Shown piece by piece: positions 19,713-28,817 of a stretch of 64,000 bases of DNA. The translations under genes were made by a program, and so were the position numbers. The DNA comes from Methylohalobius crimeensis 10Ki. Its GTDB lineage: Bacteria > Pseudomonadota > Gammaproteobacteria > Methylococcales > Methylothermaceae. The first letter of the stretch is position 1; every line of letters starts with the position of its first letter. The notes below the pieces were generated by a model that was not told where the DNA came from, searched no databases, and worked only from the letters and a program-made list of their open reading frames with translations. The stretch covers positions 682,001 to 746,000 of the forward strand of contig NZ_ATXB01000001.1 of the NCBI RefSeq assembly GCF_000421465.1, written 5' to 3'.

Positions 19713-19994
19713 CTAATTCGACCTGCCGCCATGGGTGCCGCGCTCGATTTTGAAAAATTCCGGGATCTCGTGCTTGAAACTGTCCACATAGCGCTTGTAG
19801 GCGGCGGTGGCGGCCGGTGCGGGGAGTCTCTGAGGCGTCTCGGAAGCGGAGGCGCCGCTGCGTTGAAGTTCGAGCCAGCGGCGGGTGTCCTCGCCGAGGA
19901 TCCGGGAGGAGGTTTGCGGCGGAGGATCGGCCGCCGCGGCGAAGTCGATCGAGAGGCAGCCAATCAGTATGCTCAAGGTCAGGAATGGGCGCAT
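19713..19994 (-). CDS. Small exported DUF3613-like protein of the tad cluster
   Basis: 93 residues with a signal peptide (about 1-21, ending FAAAA), then ILGEDTRRWLELQRSG and a C-terminal YKRYVDSFKHEIPEFF. Small exported proteins with a TRxWLxLQ motif are commonly found between tadD and tadG in Tad clusters (DUF3613); function is unknown. It is translated in the same direction between tadD (18 bases) and tadG (22 bases). GGAGGTG precedes the ATG. Confidence 0.7.
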   Translation of the reverse strand: MRPFLTLSILIGCLSIDFAAAADPPPQTSSRILGEDTRRWLELQRSGASASETPQRLPAPAATAAYKRYVDSFKHEIPEFFKIERGTHGGRSN

Positions 19995-20012
19995 GGTTTC
20001 ACCTCCGGAGGT

Positions 20013-20738
20013 TTAATGAATTTCGGTCGGATTCGGTTTGCTCGGGGGTCGCGGTGGGCCGGCGGCTTTGAGCGCCTCCGCTTGCGCGCGAAGCCGGTTC
20101 AAGGTCGCGCCATCCATGTGCATGCGCGCGGCGAAGGCCCGCATTTCCCGGTCGTGGCCCATGAGCGCAAGCAGCATGGTGAGGTTGGTCGCAGCCAGGG
20201 AATTGCCGCCGTCCAATTCTAGGGCGGTCAAAAACTCGTTGCGGGCCGAAGCGTAACGGCCGGCGCGCAGCAAGGCATAACCCAAATCGTTGCGTACCCG
20301 GGCCACGGTCGGCAGGGACTGTTTGGCCCGCTGCAAGTGGTCGAGCGCTTCGCCGATGCGGTTGGCACGTCCGGCGATCAGTCCCAGTCCGTGCCGGCCC
20401 CATCCCCCCATGCAGCTGTCGAGCAGTAGCCGATACCAAGGAATGGCCTGATCGGCGCGGTCGGTCCGGCGCAGGATTTCGGCGCGCAGATAGATGGCCT
20501 GGGGAGTCTTGGAACGGACGGCATCCAGATGAGCCAGCGCCGCGTACAGTTTGCCTTCGTCCATGAGCTTCCGGATCAGGTCCAGTTTGAGGTCCTTGTC
20601 GGCATCGGTATCACTCCGGCACGCCCTTGCGGAAGGCGGGGCGGTCGCGTTTTCCCGGGCAAACAGAGACGGCCTTTGCAGGCCACAACCCACGAAGAGA
20701 TGGGCGAGCAGGCAAATGAGCGGCGTCCATTTAACCAC
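20013..20738 (-). CDS. tadD: Tad pilus TPR lipoprotein TadD
   Basis: 241 residues. The signal peptide ends in a lipobox (LFVGC), and the mature protein is made of tetratricopeptide-type helical repeats (KLYAALAHLDAV, RADQAIPWYRLLL, RIGEALDHLQRA, RYASARNEFLTALELDGG). TadD acts as a pilotin-like or assembly scaffold in Flp pilus systems. Its start overlaps the tadC stop by 8 bases. Confidence 0.85.
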   Translation of the reverse strand: MVKWTPLICLLAHLFVGCGLQRPSLFARENATAPPSARACRSDTDADKDLKLDLIRKLMDEGKLYAALAHLDAVRSKTPQAIYLRAEILRRTDRADQAIPWYRLLLDSCMGGWGRHGLGLIAGRANRIGEALDHLQRAKQSLPTVARVRNDLGYALLRAGRYASARNEFLTALELDGGNSLAATNLTMLLALMGHDREMRAFAARMHMDGATLNRLRAQAEALKAAGPPRPPSKPNPTEIH

Positions 20739-21627
20739 CGTAGACCTCCATCAATCCGCGCGCCAGGGCCAGGAAGCCCGGGCCGGCAAGAAAGATCAGC
20801 AAAGCGGGAAATAGGAAAACCATCATCACTACGGTCATTTTGGCGGATAATTTATTGACATACTCACGCAAGGCGGATTGCTGGCGTTCCTCGATCAACC
20901 GAGCCAGCTTCACCAGGGAGTCGCGAATGTTGCCGCCGTACCGGGTAACCTGTTTCAAGATTGCTACGGTATCGGTCAATTCGTCCACGTCCAAGGGGGC
21001 GGCAAGGGTTCCAAGCGCGTCCGCGGGGTCATGGCCGGCGTCGATGCGTTGCAGGGTTCCGGCAAGTTCATCGGTCAGATGCGGCATCAACACCGTGCCT
21101 TCGTCCTGAATTACTTTCAGGGCGTGTTCGGTGGAAAGGCCGGCGTCGAAGAGCATGATGAGTAAATAAATGGCGGTGGGCGTTTCCCGCGCGAGGGCAT
21201 GGCGGCGGGCTTTCGCCCGGAAACGCAATACGTAGCGGGGGAGCAAGAAACCCGCCGCGAAAGCCATGAACAGCAGAGCGATTCCTTGCAATGTCGGCAT
21301 CCCGACGGAAGTGAAGGCATATACGCCGGTCGCCGCCATGAGCACCGCCGGTGAACCCCAGGCCATCAGACCGAACAGGAATCGCTTGCGTCCCTTGTAC
21401 CAGCCGGCTTGTTGCAGCAAGCGCACTATTTCCTCGTCCAATGCGGCAAACCGGGTCATCGTCTTGACGGCGCCGACTTTCGAGTGATCGCCCGTCCCCT
21501 GCTTGAGAAGGCTGTTGAAGCGCTGCAGAGAGTGCTTGTTCCCGCTGCTTGAGCTGGCCGCCACCAGCAGCAAGGCGCTGGCCACGATCAGAAATGCGCC
21601 GGTGCCCAAGGCATACCATACAGTCAT
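20731..21627 (-). CDS. tadC: Tad pilus inner-membrane platform protein TadC
   Basis: 298 residues of the type II secretion F (GspF/TadC) family: an N-terminal membrane helix, a cytoplasmic region (RFAALDEEIVRLLQQAGW), two central hydrophobic segments, the conserved ETPTAIYLLIMLFDAGLSTEHAL domain and a C-terminal hydrophobic segment. With TadB it forms the platform on which the ATPase TadA acts. The start at 21627 follows AGGAGC; an in-frame upstream extension lacks family similarity. Confidence 0.88.
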   Translation of the reverse strand: MTVWYALGTGAFLIVASALLLVAASSSSGNKHSLQRFNSLLKQGTGDHSKVGAVKTMTRFAALDEEIVRLLQQAGWYKGRKRFLFGLMAWGSPAVLMAATGVYAFTSVGMPTLQGIALLFMAFAAGFLLPRYVLRFRAKARRHALARETPTAIYLLIMLFDAGLSTEHALKVIQDEGTVLMPHLTDELAGTLQRIDAGHDPADALGTLAAPLDVDELTDTVAILKQVTRYGGNIRDSLVKLARLIEERQQSALREYVNKLSAKMTVVMMVFLFPALLIFLAGPGFLALARGLMEVYGG

Positions 21628-21638
21628 TGCAATTGCTC

Positions 21639-22541
21639 CTATACGCTCTTCACCATGCGCCAGAGGATGATCGCCCCGATGATCTGCAAGCTCACCGCGA
21701 CCAACAATAGGATGCGGCCGGAAGGGTCCTGCCACATCCCGGATAGATAGCGCGGATTCATGGCCATCATATAAGCCGCCATGCCCGGGGGAAGAGAACC
21801 CAGCACCCAGGCGCTGATTCGGGTCTCTCCGGTGAGGGCGCGCAATTCCCGCTGCGTCGTCTCGCGCTGACGGATCATGCGAATGACGTTTTGTAGCAAT
21901 TCGCGGGCGCTGCTGCCGTAACGTCGATTGATTTTGACCGCCAGCGCTAGCAAGTGGAGTTCATCGATCCGGTAGAGCTCGGCGGATTCCTGAATGGCGA
22001 TGCCGAGATCGGCGCCCAGTCGGTTGGTACGCAGCACCCGTTCGATGACTTCCTTCAGTGGCGCCGGCGTTTCCATGGCGGCTAGACTGAGCGCGCCGTC
22101 CATGCTACGGCCGGTGCCGAGGCCGCGCAGGACTTGATCGAGAAACAAAGGAAGCTGAACCAAAATCAACGAGATGCGTTTGCGGGCGCGAAACTCCAGC
22201 CACAGGTAACAGGCGAGGACGGCGATGAGCGGCGCCGACAAGGCAAGCCAAGCGCCTTGCGCCCAACCGCCGCCGACGCAAAGTGCGACGAGTCCCATGA
22301 ATCCCGTTTGCAAATGTCCTTCGCGGATTTCGATGCCGGCTCGCCAGAACAATGGCTTGAATGTAGGGAAAGGCGTCCGCCCTCGCCGGGGGGCGGTTTG
22401 GCGTTCGGCCGGATTCCATTCGGCGAGACGCCGGTCCACCTTTTCCTCCAGGTTTTTTCGTTGGCTTTGCCGATACAGCCACAGTGCCGCGGCGATCAAG
22501 AGGGCGGCGATGAGATAGCTCCACAGAATAGGACTATCCAT
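21639..22541 (-). CDS. tadB: Tad pilus inner-membrane platform protein TadB
   Basis: 300 residues, GspF/TadB family: N-terminal membrane helix (LWSYLIAALLIAAALWLY), two further hydrophobic segments, the T2SF core (LPLFLDQVLRGLGTGRSMDGAL) and a C-terminal helix. Partner of TadC. The chosen ATG at 22541 overlaps the tadA stop by 8 bases; an in-frame GTG four codons upstream is possible. Neither has a strong ribosome site, so coupling to tadA translation is likely. Confidence 0.87.
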   Translation of the reverse strand: MDSPILWSYLIAALLIAAALWLYRQSQRKNLEEKVDRRLAEWNPAERQTAPRRGRTPFPTFKPLFWRAGIEIREGHLQTGFMGLVALCVGGGWAQGAWLALSAPLIAVLACYLWLEFRARKRISLILVQLPLFLDQVLRGLGTGRSMDGALSLAAMETPAPLKEVIERVLRTNRLGADLGIAIQESAELYRIDELHLLALAVKINRRYGSSARELLQNVIRMIRQRETTQRELRALTGETRISAWVLGSLPPGMAAYMMAMNPRYLSGMWQDPSGRILLLVAVSLQIIGAIILWRMVKSV

Positions 22542-23826
22542 ACACGCTGCCACCGTCGAAAATGGAAAAGGCGGGTTTTCGATCCGTGAACTTGGGGCCG
22601 GAGGGGTGGGAGTTGCCGTTGACGAAAGCGTCGCGTCTGCGATCGTAGCTGAATAATTCGTTGAGCAGGAATTGATTGTCGCGTACCCCGGTCACTTCCA
22701 TGATCGAGGTAATCCGGCGGGAACCGTCGGAGAAACGGGCGATGTGCACGATCATGTCGATGGCGCAGGTGATCATTTGCTGCAGGGTCTCGATGCCCCC
22801 CCGGAAACCGGCCAGCCCGGCCAGCATCTCCAGGCGAACCAAGGCGTCGCGGGCGCTGTTGGCGTGTACCGTGCTCATGGAACCGTCGTGACCGGTATTC
22901 ATCGCCTGCAGAACGTCCAGCACCTCCTCGCCGCGCACTTCGCCCAAAATGATGCGGTCGGGGCGCATCCGCAAGGCGTTGCGGACCAATTCGCGCGGAC
23001 GCACCTCGCCTACCCCTTCCACATTGGGCGGGCGGGTTTCCAGGCGCACCACATGATTGTGGTCGAGCTGCAATTCCGCCGCGTCTTCGATGGTTACCAG
23101 CCGTTCTTGAGAGCCGATAAAGCGGCTCAGGATGTTCAGCAGGGTCGTTTTCCCCGCTCCGGTGCCGCCGCTTACCAGGATATTGCAACGGTAATCCACG
23201 GCCTTGCGCAGAAAATCCAACATCGCTTCGTTGGCCGAGCCATAGGCCAGCAAATCCGCTTCCCGTAACGGGTCCTGCCGGAACTTGCGGATCGAGAGAC
23301 AGGGGCCGTCGAGCGCCAAGGGAGGAATGATCGCGTTGATCCGGCTGCCGTCCGGGAGGCGCGCGTCCACCATGGGACTCGATTCGTCGAGGCGCCGTCC
23401 CAGCGGGGCCAGGATGCGCCGGATCACCCGCAGGACATGGTCGTCGTCGATGAAGCGCGCGTCGGCCTGCTGTACCTTGCCGTTGCGTTCCACGAACACG
23501 TGGCGGGCACCGTTCACCATGATATCGCTGATATGATCGTCGGCAAGCAAGGATTGAAGCGGTCCGTAGCCCGTCAGTTCGTGGATGATCTCTTCGGTGA
23601 GGTCGTCCAAATCGTAACTGGTGACTGCGAGCTGATGCCGGCTTGCGTAGCGCGAGACGTGGTCGTGCACGTATTGCTGAATTTGCTCGGCGTTCCATTC
23701 ATTCAGCGGAACCTGCTCCTCCTCGATATGATCGATCAGATGGCGATGGAGCACATATTTGAGATCTTGATAATCCTCGCTCTGTTTAAGAGTGAAGTCG
23801 TAGTTGGGATATTTCATGAAATCCAT
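22534..23826 (-). CDS. tadA: Tad pilus assembly ATPase TadA/CpaF
   Basis: 430 residues of the CpaF/VirB11-type secretion ATPase. Walker A is GGTGAGKTT; the Asp box and His box regions ([24 protein letters not shown]) are intact, and [21 protein letters not shown] is typical of the family. It powers pilin extrusion. GGAAGGAAG precedes the ATG, and the start lies 3 bases after the tadZ stop. Confidence 0.94.
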   Translation of the reverse strand: MDFMKYPNYDFTLKQSEDYQDLKYVLHRHLIDHIEEEQVPLNEWNAEQIQQYVHDHVSRYASRHQLAVTSYDLDDLTEEIIHELTGYGPLQSLLADDHISDIMVNGARHVFVERNGKVQQADARFIDDDHVLRVIRRILAPLGRRLDESSPMVDARLPDGSRINAIIPPLALDGPCLSIRKFRQDPLREADLLAYGSANEAMLDFLRKAVDYRCNILVSGGTGAGKTTLLNILSRFIGSQERLVTIEDAAELQLDHNHVVRLETRPPNVEGVGEVRPRELVRNALRMRPDRIILGEVRGEEVLDVLQAMNTGHDGSMSTVHANSARDALVRLEMLAGLAGFRGGIETLQQMITCAIDMIVHIARFSDGSRRITSIMEVTGVRDNQFLLNELFSYDRRRDAFVNGNSHPSGPKFTDRKPAFSIFDGGSVYG

Positions 23827-23829
23827 GGC

Positions 23830-25059
23830 TTATTTCTTCCTTCCGCCAAGCCAACCGCCGGCGGCTTTGATCAGGCGTCCGATTCCCTTTGCGTTTTTCC
23901 CGTCGGCCTCCTTGTCGGCGGTCAGTTTGGCGGCCAGATTGCGCACCGCCGTCGTATAGGGGTCGCGAGGAGCGCATTCGAACAGGCTTTCCCCCGAATT
24001 CATCATGTTCAGTCGCGCCATGCCGGATGGCGGCAGGGTGGCATGGACCGGCAGGTCGAAGCCGCGCGACAAGCTTGCCGTATCGGGCGGCAACTTGGGA
24101 AGGTAGCGGTCGACCACCAGCCCCACCGAATCCATGGAAATTTTGTGTTCGCGCACTTCCCGCACCAATTGCATATTTTGCTTGCAACTGGGAACGCTCT
24201 GCTCGATCACCACCAGAATATCGTCCGCGTTGCTCAGCAGCAGATAGAGGAAGTCCGACCACGGCACGCCGCCTAAATTGACCACGATCCTGGAGAAATA
24301 GCGGCGCAACATGCCGAGCAGAACGTAGATATCCGCTGAGGTGATTTCTCCGATGGCGTCGGCGTCTTCCGGGAGCGCCAGCAAATGCAGGCCGCTGTGA
24401 TGCTTGGCGAAGGCGCTGTCGATGAGTACCGAGTCCAGGCGCCGCAGGCTCCTGACCGCGTCGATGAAGCTGTAGGAAGCATTGATGCCTAGATATAGCA
24501 GGCTGTCGCCGGGCGGACTGCCCAAGTCGAGCAGGAGGGTGTCGCGTTTCGATTCCCGGTTCTGCATGGCCAGAGCCAGATGGAGGGCCAGCATCGGCGT
24601 GTCGGTGCCGGGACGGGCGCTGATTAGGGCGGTGAGGCTGCCTATGGAAGGGGCGGCGGCCGACGGTGCCGGGCTCCGTTCTTGGATCCGATGCACCAGG
24701 TTGATCACGTCTCCCGGGCGGGTCTGGGGCGTGATGAAATCCTTCGCTCCCGCCCGCATGGCGGCGAGCAGGAGTTGGCTGTCCGCTTGGTCCGCCATGG
24801 CGACCACCCCCAACAGGGGCTTGATCGCCACGAGGCCCTCGAGCAGGGCGGTGTCGTGCCGGAGGGTTTGCGGTGCCAGGGCCACGAATACCAGTTGCGC
24901 ACCGGTCAGGTCGATGATTTGACACACCCGCTCCAGGGAGGGCTGATCGGCGGTGAGCAGTTCGCCTTCGTCCTTGAGTATCCCGTGCAGCCAGCGAGTG
25001 TACTCGGGCCGATCGGTGACGGCGACGAAACTGCGTTTGCGCGGAATGCTAGTAGTCAT
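23830..25059 (-). CDS. tadZ: Tad pilus localisation protein TadZ/CpaE with degenerate P-loop
   Basis: 409 residues: an N-terminal receiver-like domain (to about 130, with DLTGAQLVFVAL in the acceptor region) and a C-terminal ParA/MinD-like ATPase fold. Where the deviant Walker A (KGGxGKT) should be, the sequence is SARPGTDTPM, lacking the P-loop Gly-Lys-Thr. Downstream segments (LLLDLGSPPGDSLL, RIVVNLGGVPWSD, DDILVVIEQS, VGLVVDRYLP) still follow the fold. TadZ/CpaE places the pilus machine at the pole or cell site. Atypical Walker A motifs are known in this family. The start is 3 bases after the rcpA stop. Confidence 0.87.
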   Translation of the reverse strand: MTTSIPRKRSFVAVTDRPEYTRWLHGILKDEGELLTADQPSLERVCQIIDLTGAQLVFVALAPQTLRHDTALLEGLVAIKPLLGVVAMADQADSQLLLAAMRAGAKDFITPQTRPGDVINLVHRIQERSPAPSAAAPSIGSLTALISARPGTDTPMLALHLALAMQNRESKRDTLLLDLGSPPGDSLLYLGINASYSFIDAVRSLRRLDSVLIDSAFAKHHSGLHLLALPEDADAIGEITSADIYVLLGMLRRYFSRIVVNLGGVPWSDFLYLLLSNADDILVVIEQSVPSCKQNMQLVREVREHKISMDSVGLVVDRYLPKLPPDTASLSRGFDLPVHATLPPSGMARLNMMNSGESLFECAPRDPYTTAVRNLAAKLTADKEADGKNAKGIGRLIKAAGGWLGGRKK

Positions 25060-25062
25060 GGC

Positions 25063-26499
25063 TCAGCGTGAAAATCCCGTTACCGGGGGTTTATCGAAAA
25101 AGTCTCCCGTCTCTTGAAAAAAGGTTTCGAAGAAATCCGGATCGTAGGCGCGGAAACGTTCCCCCGGCAGCGGGGGGCGGGGGGCCTCCTTGGCCAACGG
25201 CTGAACCAAATGCGGGGTAACCACCATAATCAATTCCTTGTCGTTGCGGTCGATGCGGGTGGAGCGAAAAAACGCTCCCAGAATCGGAATGTCGCCCAGC
25301 CATGGAATTTTGTCGACGCTAGCCAAGGTATTCCGATTCACCAGGCCGCTGATGACGAAGCTTTCGCCGTCACCCAGGGAAATGGTGGTGTCGGTGCGGC
25401 GGACCCTCAATGCGGGGACCGAAACCCCGCCACTCTCGATGCCGGCGTTGAAATCCAATTCGCTCACTTCCGGGGCGACTTTCAAGGCAATGCGGTTACG
25501 ATCGAGCACGGTAGGGGTCAGGGAGAGGCGCACCCCGAATTCCTTGAATCGCACGGTGATGGCGCCTGCCACCGATCCTCCCGCTTGGACGGGAATCGGA
25601 AACTCTCCGCCTGCCAGGAAGCTGGCGCTTTGCCCGCTGATCGCCACCAGCGAAGGTTCCGCCAGGGTATAGGCGAAACCGTTGTTTTCCAGGACCGAGA
25701 TCACACCCAAAATGCCTTGCTTGGCGTTGCCGTAGGCGAAATTGAAGGCTTGCGCCTGAGGCAGGAAGCCGCCGCTCGACAGCAGTGAGAAGGCCCCGTC
25801 CGCGGCCGATTCGATACCGCTCAGATTGCCGGGGTTGGAAAGCACCAAGGTGGCGTTGGCGCTGTTTTTGCTCAGAAACAGACCGGCGTTTTGCAGCCGT
25901 TGGCGGCTGACTTCGACGATCTTGATGTCTATTTGCACCTGACTGTCGAATCCCGGATGGGTGGCATCGATCGTGGAAGCGTCCTGCTTTTCCGATGCGT
26001 GGCTAAGTCCCAAGGCTTGGCGGGCCTGATCGTGGGTGGGCAGGGAGCGGGTTTCCCCCGACAGCATGCGTTTGTCGCCGGCTTCCGTGACTTCCAATTC
26101 GGAGGGGGCGAGTCGTTCGAGCGCGTGTCGCTTCAGGCTGATCGGTTCGGTGACGCGCACCTCGGCGGTAAGGTCGGGTTTACCGTCGCCGTCGTTGTGC
26201 CAGAGAAGCAAGCTGGTGGAGCCGGGTTGAATTGCGGTGATCAGCATCCGGCTTTTGCCGGTGACTTGAACTTCGGCGACCTTCGGATCGCCGATCGCCA
26301 CTTGCTTGATCGGGTGCTCGTAGGCATAACTCAGTTGTTTTCCGGATTCTATGGAAATGACGGGTAAGTTTGCCTCCCCGGCGTTTGCCAAAGCGGCAGC
26401 CAGCAGAAGGAAGAGTGCCAGCATGGAGCGGCAAAATCTCGCGGCAGGTTCAATGCCGCTCATTTGGTTCGTGCGGGGTGGGACGCGTGTTGCCAACAT
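25063..26499 (-). CDS. rcpA: Tad pilus outer-membrane secretin RcpA/CpaC
   Basis: 478 residues. An N-terminal signal segment (MLALFLLLAAALANA) leads to a BON/N0-like pilus secretin domain (SYAYEHPIKQVAIGDPKVAEVQ) and a C-terminal secretin domain with SFLAGGEFPIPV, FKEFGVRLSLTPTVLDRNRIALKVAPEVSELD and the closing VPWLGDIPILGAFFRS-type motif. It forms the pore for the pilus. The ATG at 26499 overlaps the upstream TGA by one base (TGATG), which decided the start; weaker Met starts lie inside. Confidence 0.9.
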   Translation of the reverse strand: MLATRVPPRTNQMSGIEPAARFCRSMLALFLLLAAALANAGEANLPVISIESGKQLSYAYEHPIKQVAIGDPKVAEVQVTGKSRMLITAIQPGSTSLLLWHNDGDGKPDLTAEVRVTEPISLKRHALERLAPSELEVTEAGDKRMLSGETRSLPTHDQARQALGLSHASEKQDASTIDATHPGFDSQVQIDIKIVEVSRQRLQNAGLFLSKNSANATLVLSNPGNLSGIESAADGAFSLLSSGGFLPQAQAFNFAYGNAKQGILGVISVLENNGFAYTLAEPSLVAISGQSASFLAGGEFPIPVQAGGSVAGAITVRFKEFGVRLSLTPTVLDRNRIALKVAPEVSELDFNAGIESGGVSVPALRVRRTDTTISLGDGESFVISGLVNRNTLASVDKIPWLGDIPILGAFFRSTRIDRNDKELIMVVTPHLVQPLAKEAPRPPLPGERFRAYDPDFFETFFQETGDFFDKPPVTGFSR

Positions 26500-27395
26500 C
26501 AAGGACACCCGCCGTAGGTCACCTTGTCCCCGCAATATATTTTGACTTGCCGGGCTTTCCGGCCGGACGCTCGGGGCGACGTTGTCGGTTCGCTTTGTTG
26601 GCCAACCAATTGCTTGAGCACCAAGAAGTGTTTCTGACTGGCAGTCCTTCCGGGAGGTCGAGTTGCATGGACGCCTTTTAGAGCAAGTCTCAGATTGCCC
26701 GCCGATTCGGCGAGCAAAAGCTTTGCTGCCGCTGATTCGGGGACCGCGAGGACGGCGGTGCGGCTTTTCTTGCCGCTGGGTTTTTTCTCGTCGGTGCGCT
26801 TGGCCTTGTCCACCCAGCCGTTTTTCGAATTGGTGTCGGTTTCCGCTTGCTTGTCGGAGACCAGTATGTTGCCGAAGGCGAGGACACGCACATCCGACAA
26901 CATCACTTGGGCCGAGCTGTTTCTTCCCGTCTCGTTGTTGCCCCGCAGATAAAACAACACATCCACGCGGTCGCCGGGTTGGACGAATCCGCCCACGCCG
27001 GTCACTTCGTTCACTTTGACCGCGACCGCCCGTTCTCCGGCTTCCAAGGCCTTCGCCAACCGGCTATAGGTGGGAAAATGGTTGGACAGGACCGATGCTC
27101 CTTCCGGGATGTCGACTGCAGGGGCGTGGCCCAGCAGAGGGGCGACTTCGCTATATCCCCCGTCCGGCGTCGACGAAAGCTTCTCGATTTTGAGGTCTTC
27201 CTCGACGATCGCCCGGCCCGCCGAAATGCCGCGGGCGGCAATCACCACCGGCACGACTTCCGGCGCCTTTTTTTCCGCTTTGACCGGTGTCGGCTTCTCG
27301 GGTGGCTGGTGGCTGGCTTGATAGCCCAAGTAACCGACCAGGATGGCCCCGAGAGCCAATAATCCGGCGAGTATCCGTAAAATCGAACTGCCCAT
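26499..27395 (-). CDS. cpaB: Tad pilus assembly protein CpaB/RcpC
   Basis: 298 residues. One N-terminal membrane helix (LRILAGLLALGAILVGYLGY), then a SAF domain (VVPVVIAARGISAGRAIVEEDLKIE) and an RcpC/CpaB domain with RAVAVKVNEVTGVGGFVQPGDRVDVLF, typical of the family. It stabilises or modulates the secretin. The extreme C-terminus is a basic stretch ending KIYCGDKVTYGGCP. It is translationally coupled to rcpA by a one-base overlap. Confidence 0.9.
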   Translation of the reverse strand: MGSSILRILAGLLALGAILVGYLGYQASHQPPEKPTPVKAEKKAPEVVPVVIAARGISAGRAIVEEDLKIEKLSSTPDGGYSEVAPLLGHAPAVDIPEGASVLSNHFPTYSRLAKALEAGERAVAVKVNEVTGVGGFVQPGDRVDVLFYLRGNNETGRNSSAQVMLSDVRVLAFGNILVSDKQAETDTNSKNGWVDKAKRTDEKKPSGKKSRTAVLAVPESAAAKLLLAESAGNLRLALKGVHATRPPGRTASQKHFLVLKQLVGQQSEPTTSPRASGRKARQVKIYCGDKVTYGGCP

Positions 27396-27434
27396 GCCGT
27401 TATTTTCTATTTGTGATGTAATTCAGCGACTGAA

Positions 27435-27917
27435 CTAGAGCTGGAGCGAGGCCGTGCCGGCGAGATTTTGGGGCAGTTTGGGGACTGCCCCTACTCCCGG
27501 AAGGTTCAACATCGGGATCAGCGGTTGATTGCCGTAATCGGGGAAACTGACGGTAACGGTGACCACGTCGTTATCGAAAGCAACTCCCACCTTGGCCCCG
27601 TCATTTCCGAGAACCGCCTGGCGGGCTACCTCGGGCAGCCATTCCAGGCGGTCCACCACCGCAGTGCGCACACGGTCGACAACGGCATCCTGATAAGAGG
27701 TCAGGTCGCTAAACTTCTCCGGCTCCACCGCGACCGCCGCACGCGCGCCTTCCGCCGCGGCGTATTGGAATGCTTGCATCAAGGCCAAGGGCACGGAGTA
27801 ACTGGCGATGGCGTAGAAAAGCGTGAAGAAGATGACGAACAACAGGGCGAATTCGATCGCCACCGCGCCGCGTTGCCTTCGCCGCTGAGCATCAGCCGCC
27901 GGGATCTTCCCTCGCAT
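27435..27917 (-). CDS. tadE: Pseudopilin TadE
   Basis: 160 residues. The N-terminus QRGAVAIEFALLFVIFFTLFYAIASY is the TadE pseudopilin leader and helix: Gly just before the cleavage point and the conserved Glu in the hydrophobic stretch (AIEFAL), to be processed by the TadV peptidase. Start at 27917 (ATG overlaps the tadV TGA by one base). TadE is a minor pilin that aids assembly. No separate TadF is seen. Confidence 0.87.
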   Translation of the reverse strand: MRGKIPAADAQRRRQRGAVAIEFALLFVIFFTLFYAIASYSVPLALMQAFQYAAAEGARAAVAVEPEKFSDLTSYQDAVVDRVRTAVVDRLEWLPEVARQAVLGNDGAKVGVAFDNDVVTVTVSFPDYGNQPLIPMLNLPGVGAVPKLPQNLAGTASLQL

Positions 27918-28399
27918 CAGAACCAACCCGCATCGAAAGTCCTACTTGCCAGCGCCACTTCGAATCCGACCGAAAGCCCCAAACCGAAAGGCAGATTCCG
28001 TCCTTTCCCGGTTGGACTTGCCCATACCCACCCCCAGGACTGGAGGGTACGCCACGCGATGAGCCCGCCGGCCACGAGCAGCGCTCCCACCACATAAGTG
28101 GTCGACAGCACCTGCATTCCCCCCAGCAGTCCCATGGCCGTGAGTAACTTGACGTCCCCCCCGCCCAGCCAGCGCAGGGCGTAGGCGGGCAAGGTCAGCC
28201 CCAGTGCCAATGCCCAGGCCTTGAGGCACGAAGTCCAGGGATCGCCCAGCCATCCGTGGCCGGTCGCGGCGATCATTCCCGCCCCCGCCAAGTGGCCGCC
28301 CAGGGTGAGAATGTTGGGGATTCGGCGCAGCGCCGCGTCATAACCGCCGCAGAAGGCGCCCCAAGCCCCCACCACCAGTGCCAAGCCAAGCAAGTTCAT
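27917..28399 (-). CDS. tadV: Prepilin peptidase TadV/CpaA
   Basis: 160 residues of the A24 aspartyl prepilin peptidase family, peptidase core only (no methylase domain), with several membrane segments. The catalytic Asp pair is visible: Asp in GGYDAALRRIPN near residue 21 and Asp in GGGDVKLL. It cleaves the Flp prepilin and TadE/TadG leaders. ATG at 28399 is preferred to a TTG one codon upstream. It lies 18 bases after flp and overlaps tadE by one base. Confidence 0.9.
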   Translation of the reverse strand: MNLLGLALVVGAWGAFCGGYDAALRRIPNILTLGGHLAGAGMIAATGHGWLGDPWTSCLKAWALALGLTLPAYALRWLGGGDVKLLTAMGLLGGMQVLSTTYVVGALLVAGGLIAWRTLQSWGWVWASPTGKGRNLPFGLGLSVGFEVALASRTFDAGWF

Positions 28400-28417
28400 C
28401 AAATACTCGGCCGAGCT

Positions 28418-28600
28418 TTAACTACCGCTACCGGCAGACGTCAATTTAGATTCAATGGAAGTGAAGATATTAGATATAGCGGTGCTGATAGGGTCGACGA
28501 AGGCCACCAGTGCGATTGCCACCATGGCGGCCACCAAGGCGTATTCGATACCGCTGGCGCCTTCATCGTCCCGTAACAAATTCAAGATAAATTGTTTCAT
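28418..28600 (-). CDS. flp: Flp type IVb major pilin
   Basis: 60 residues: a short leader and cleavage region (DDEGASGIEYALVAAMVAIALVAF) with the Glu-Tyr pair of Flp pilins at +5/+6 after Gly, one hydrophobic helix and a short Ser/Thr-rich tail. It is the first gene of the operon, with AGAGAGAGG as ribosome site. The 217-base region upstream (to plsC) should contain the promoter of the tad operon, but I could not pick a confident one. Confidence 0.93.
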   Translation of the reverse strand: MKQFILNLLRDDEGASGIEYALVAAMVAIALVAFVDPISTAISNIFTSIESKLTSAGSGS

Positions 28601-28817
28601 AGTACATACCTCTCTCTTTTATTCACGCCATCTAGTTGTTATTTCTGTCAAACAGAAGAATGAACGAAGGGCATTAAGCGTGAGCCCTTTCACATATAAG
28701 ATAGAGGGTTCCAGACCGCTTTTTTTGTGACGGAATTCGCAATTCTCGCTGGGATTGCCCCTGTATTTTATGGGGGTGGAGATGGGAGGTGGCGTGGAGC
28801 GGATCGCTCCAAAGCCG

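Noticed and set aside
19691-19963. In-frame N-terminal extension of the tadG gene
   Set aside because: It is Arg/Pro rich without family similarity and overlaps the DUF3613-like gene; the TadG leader begins at 19690.
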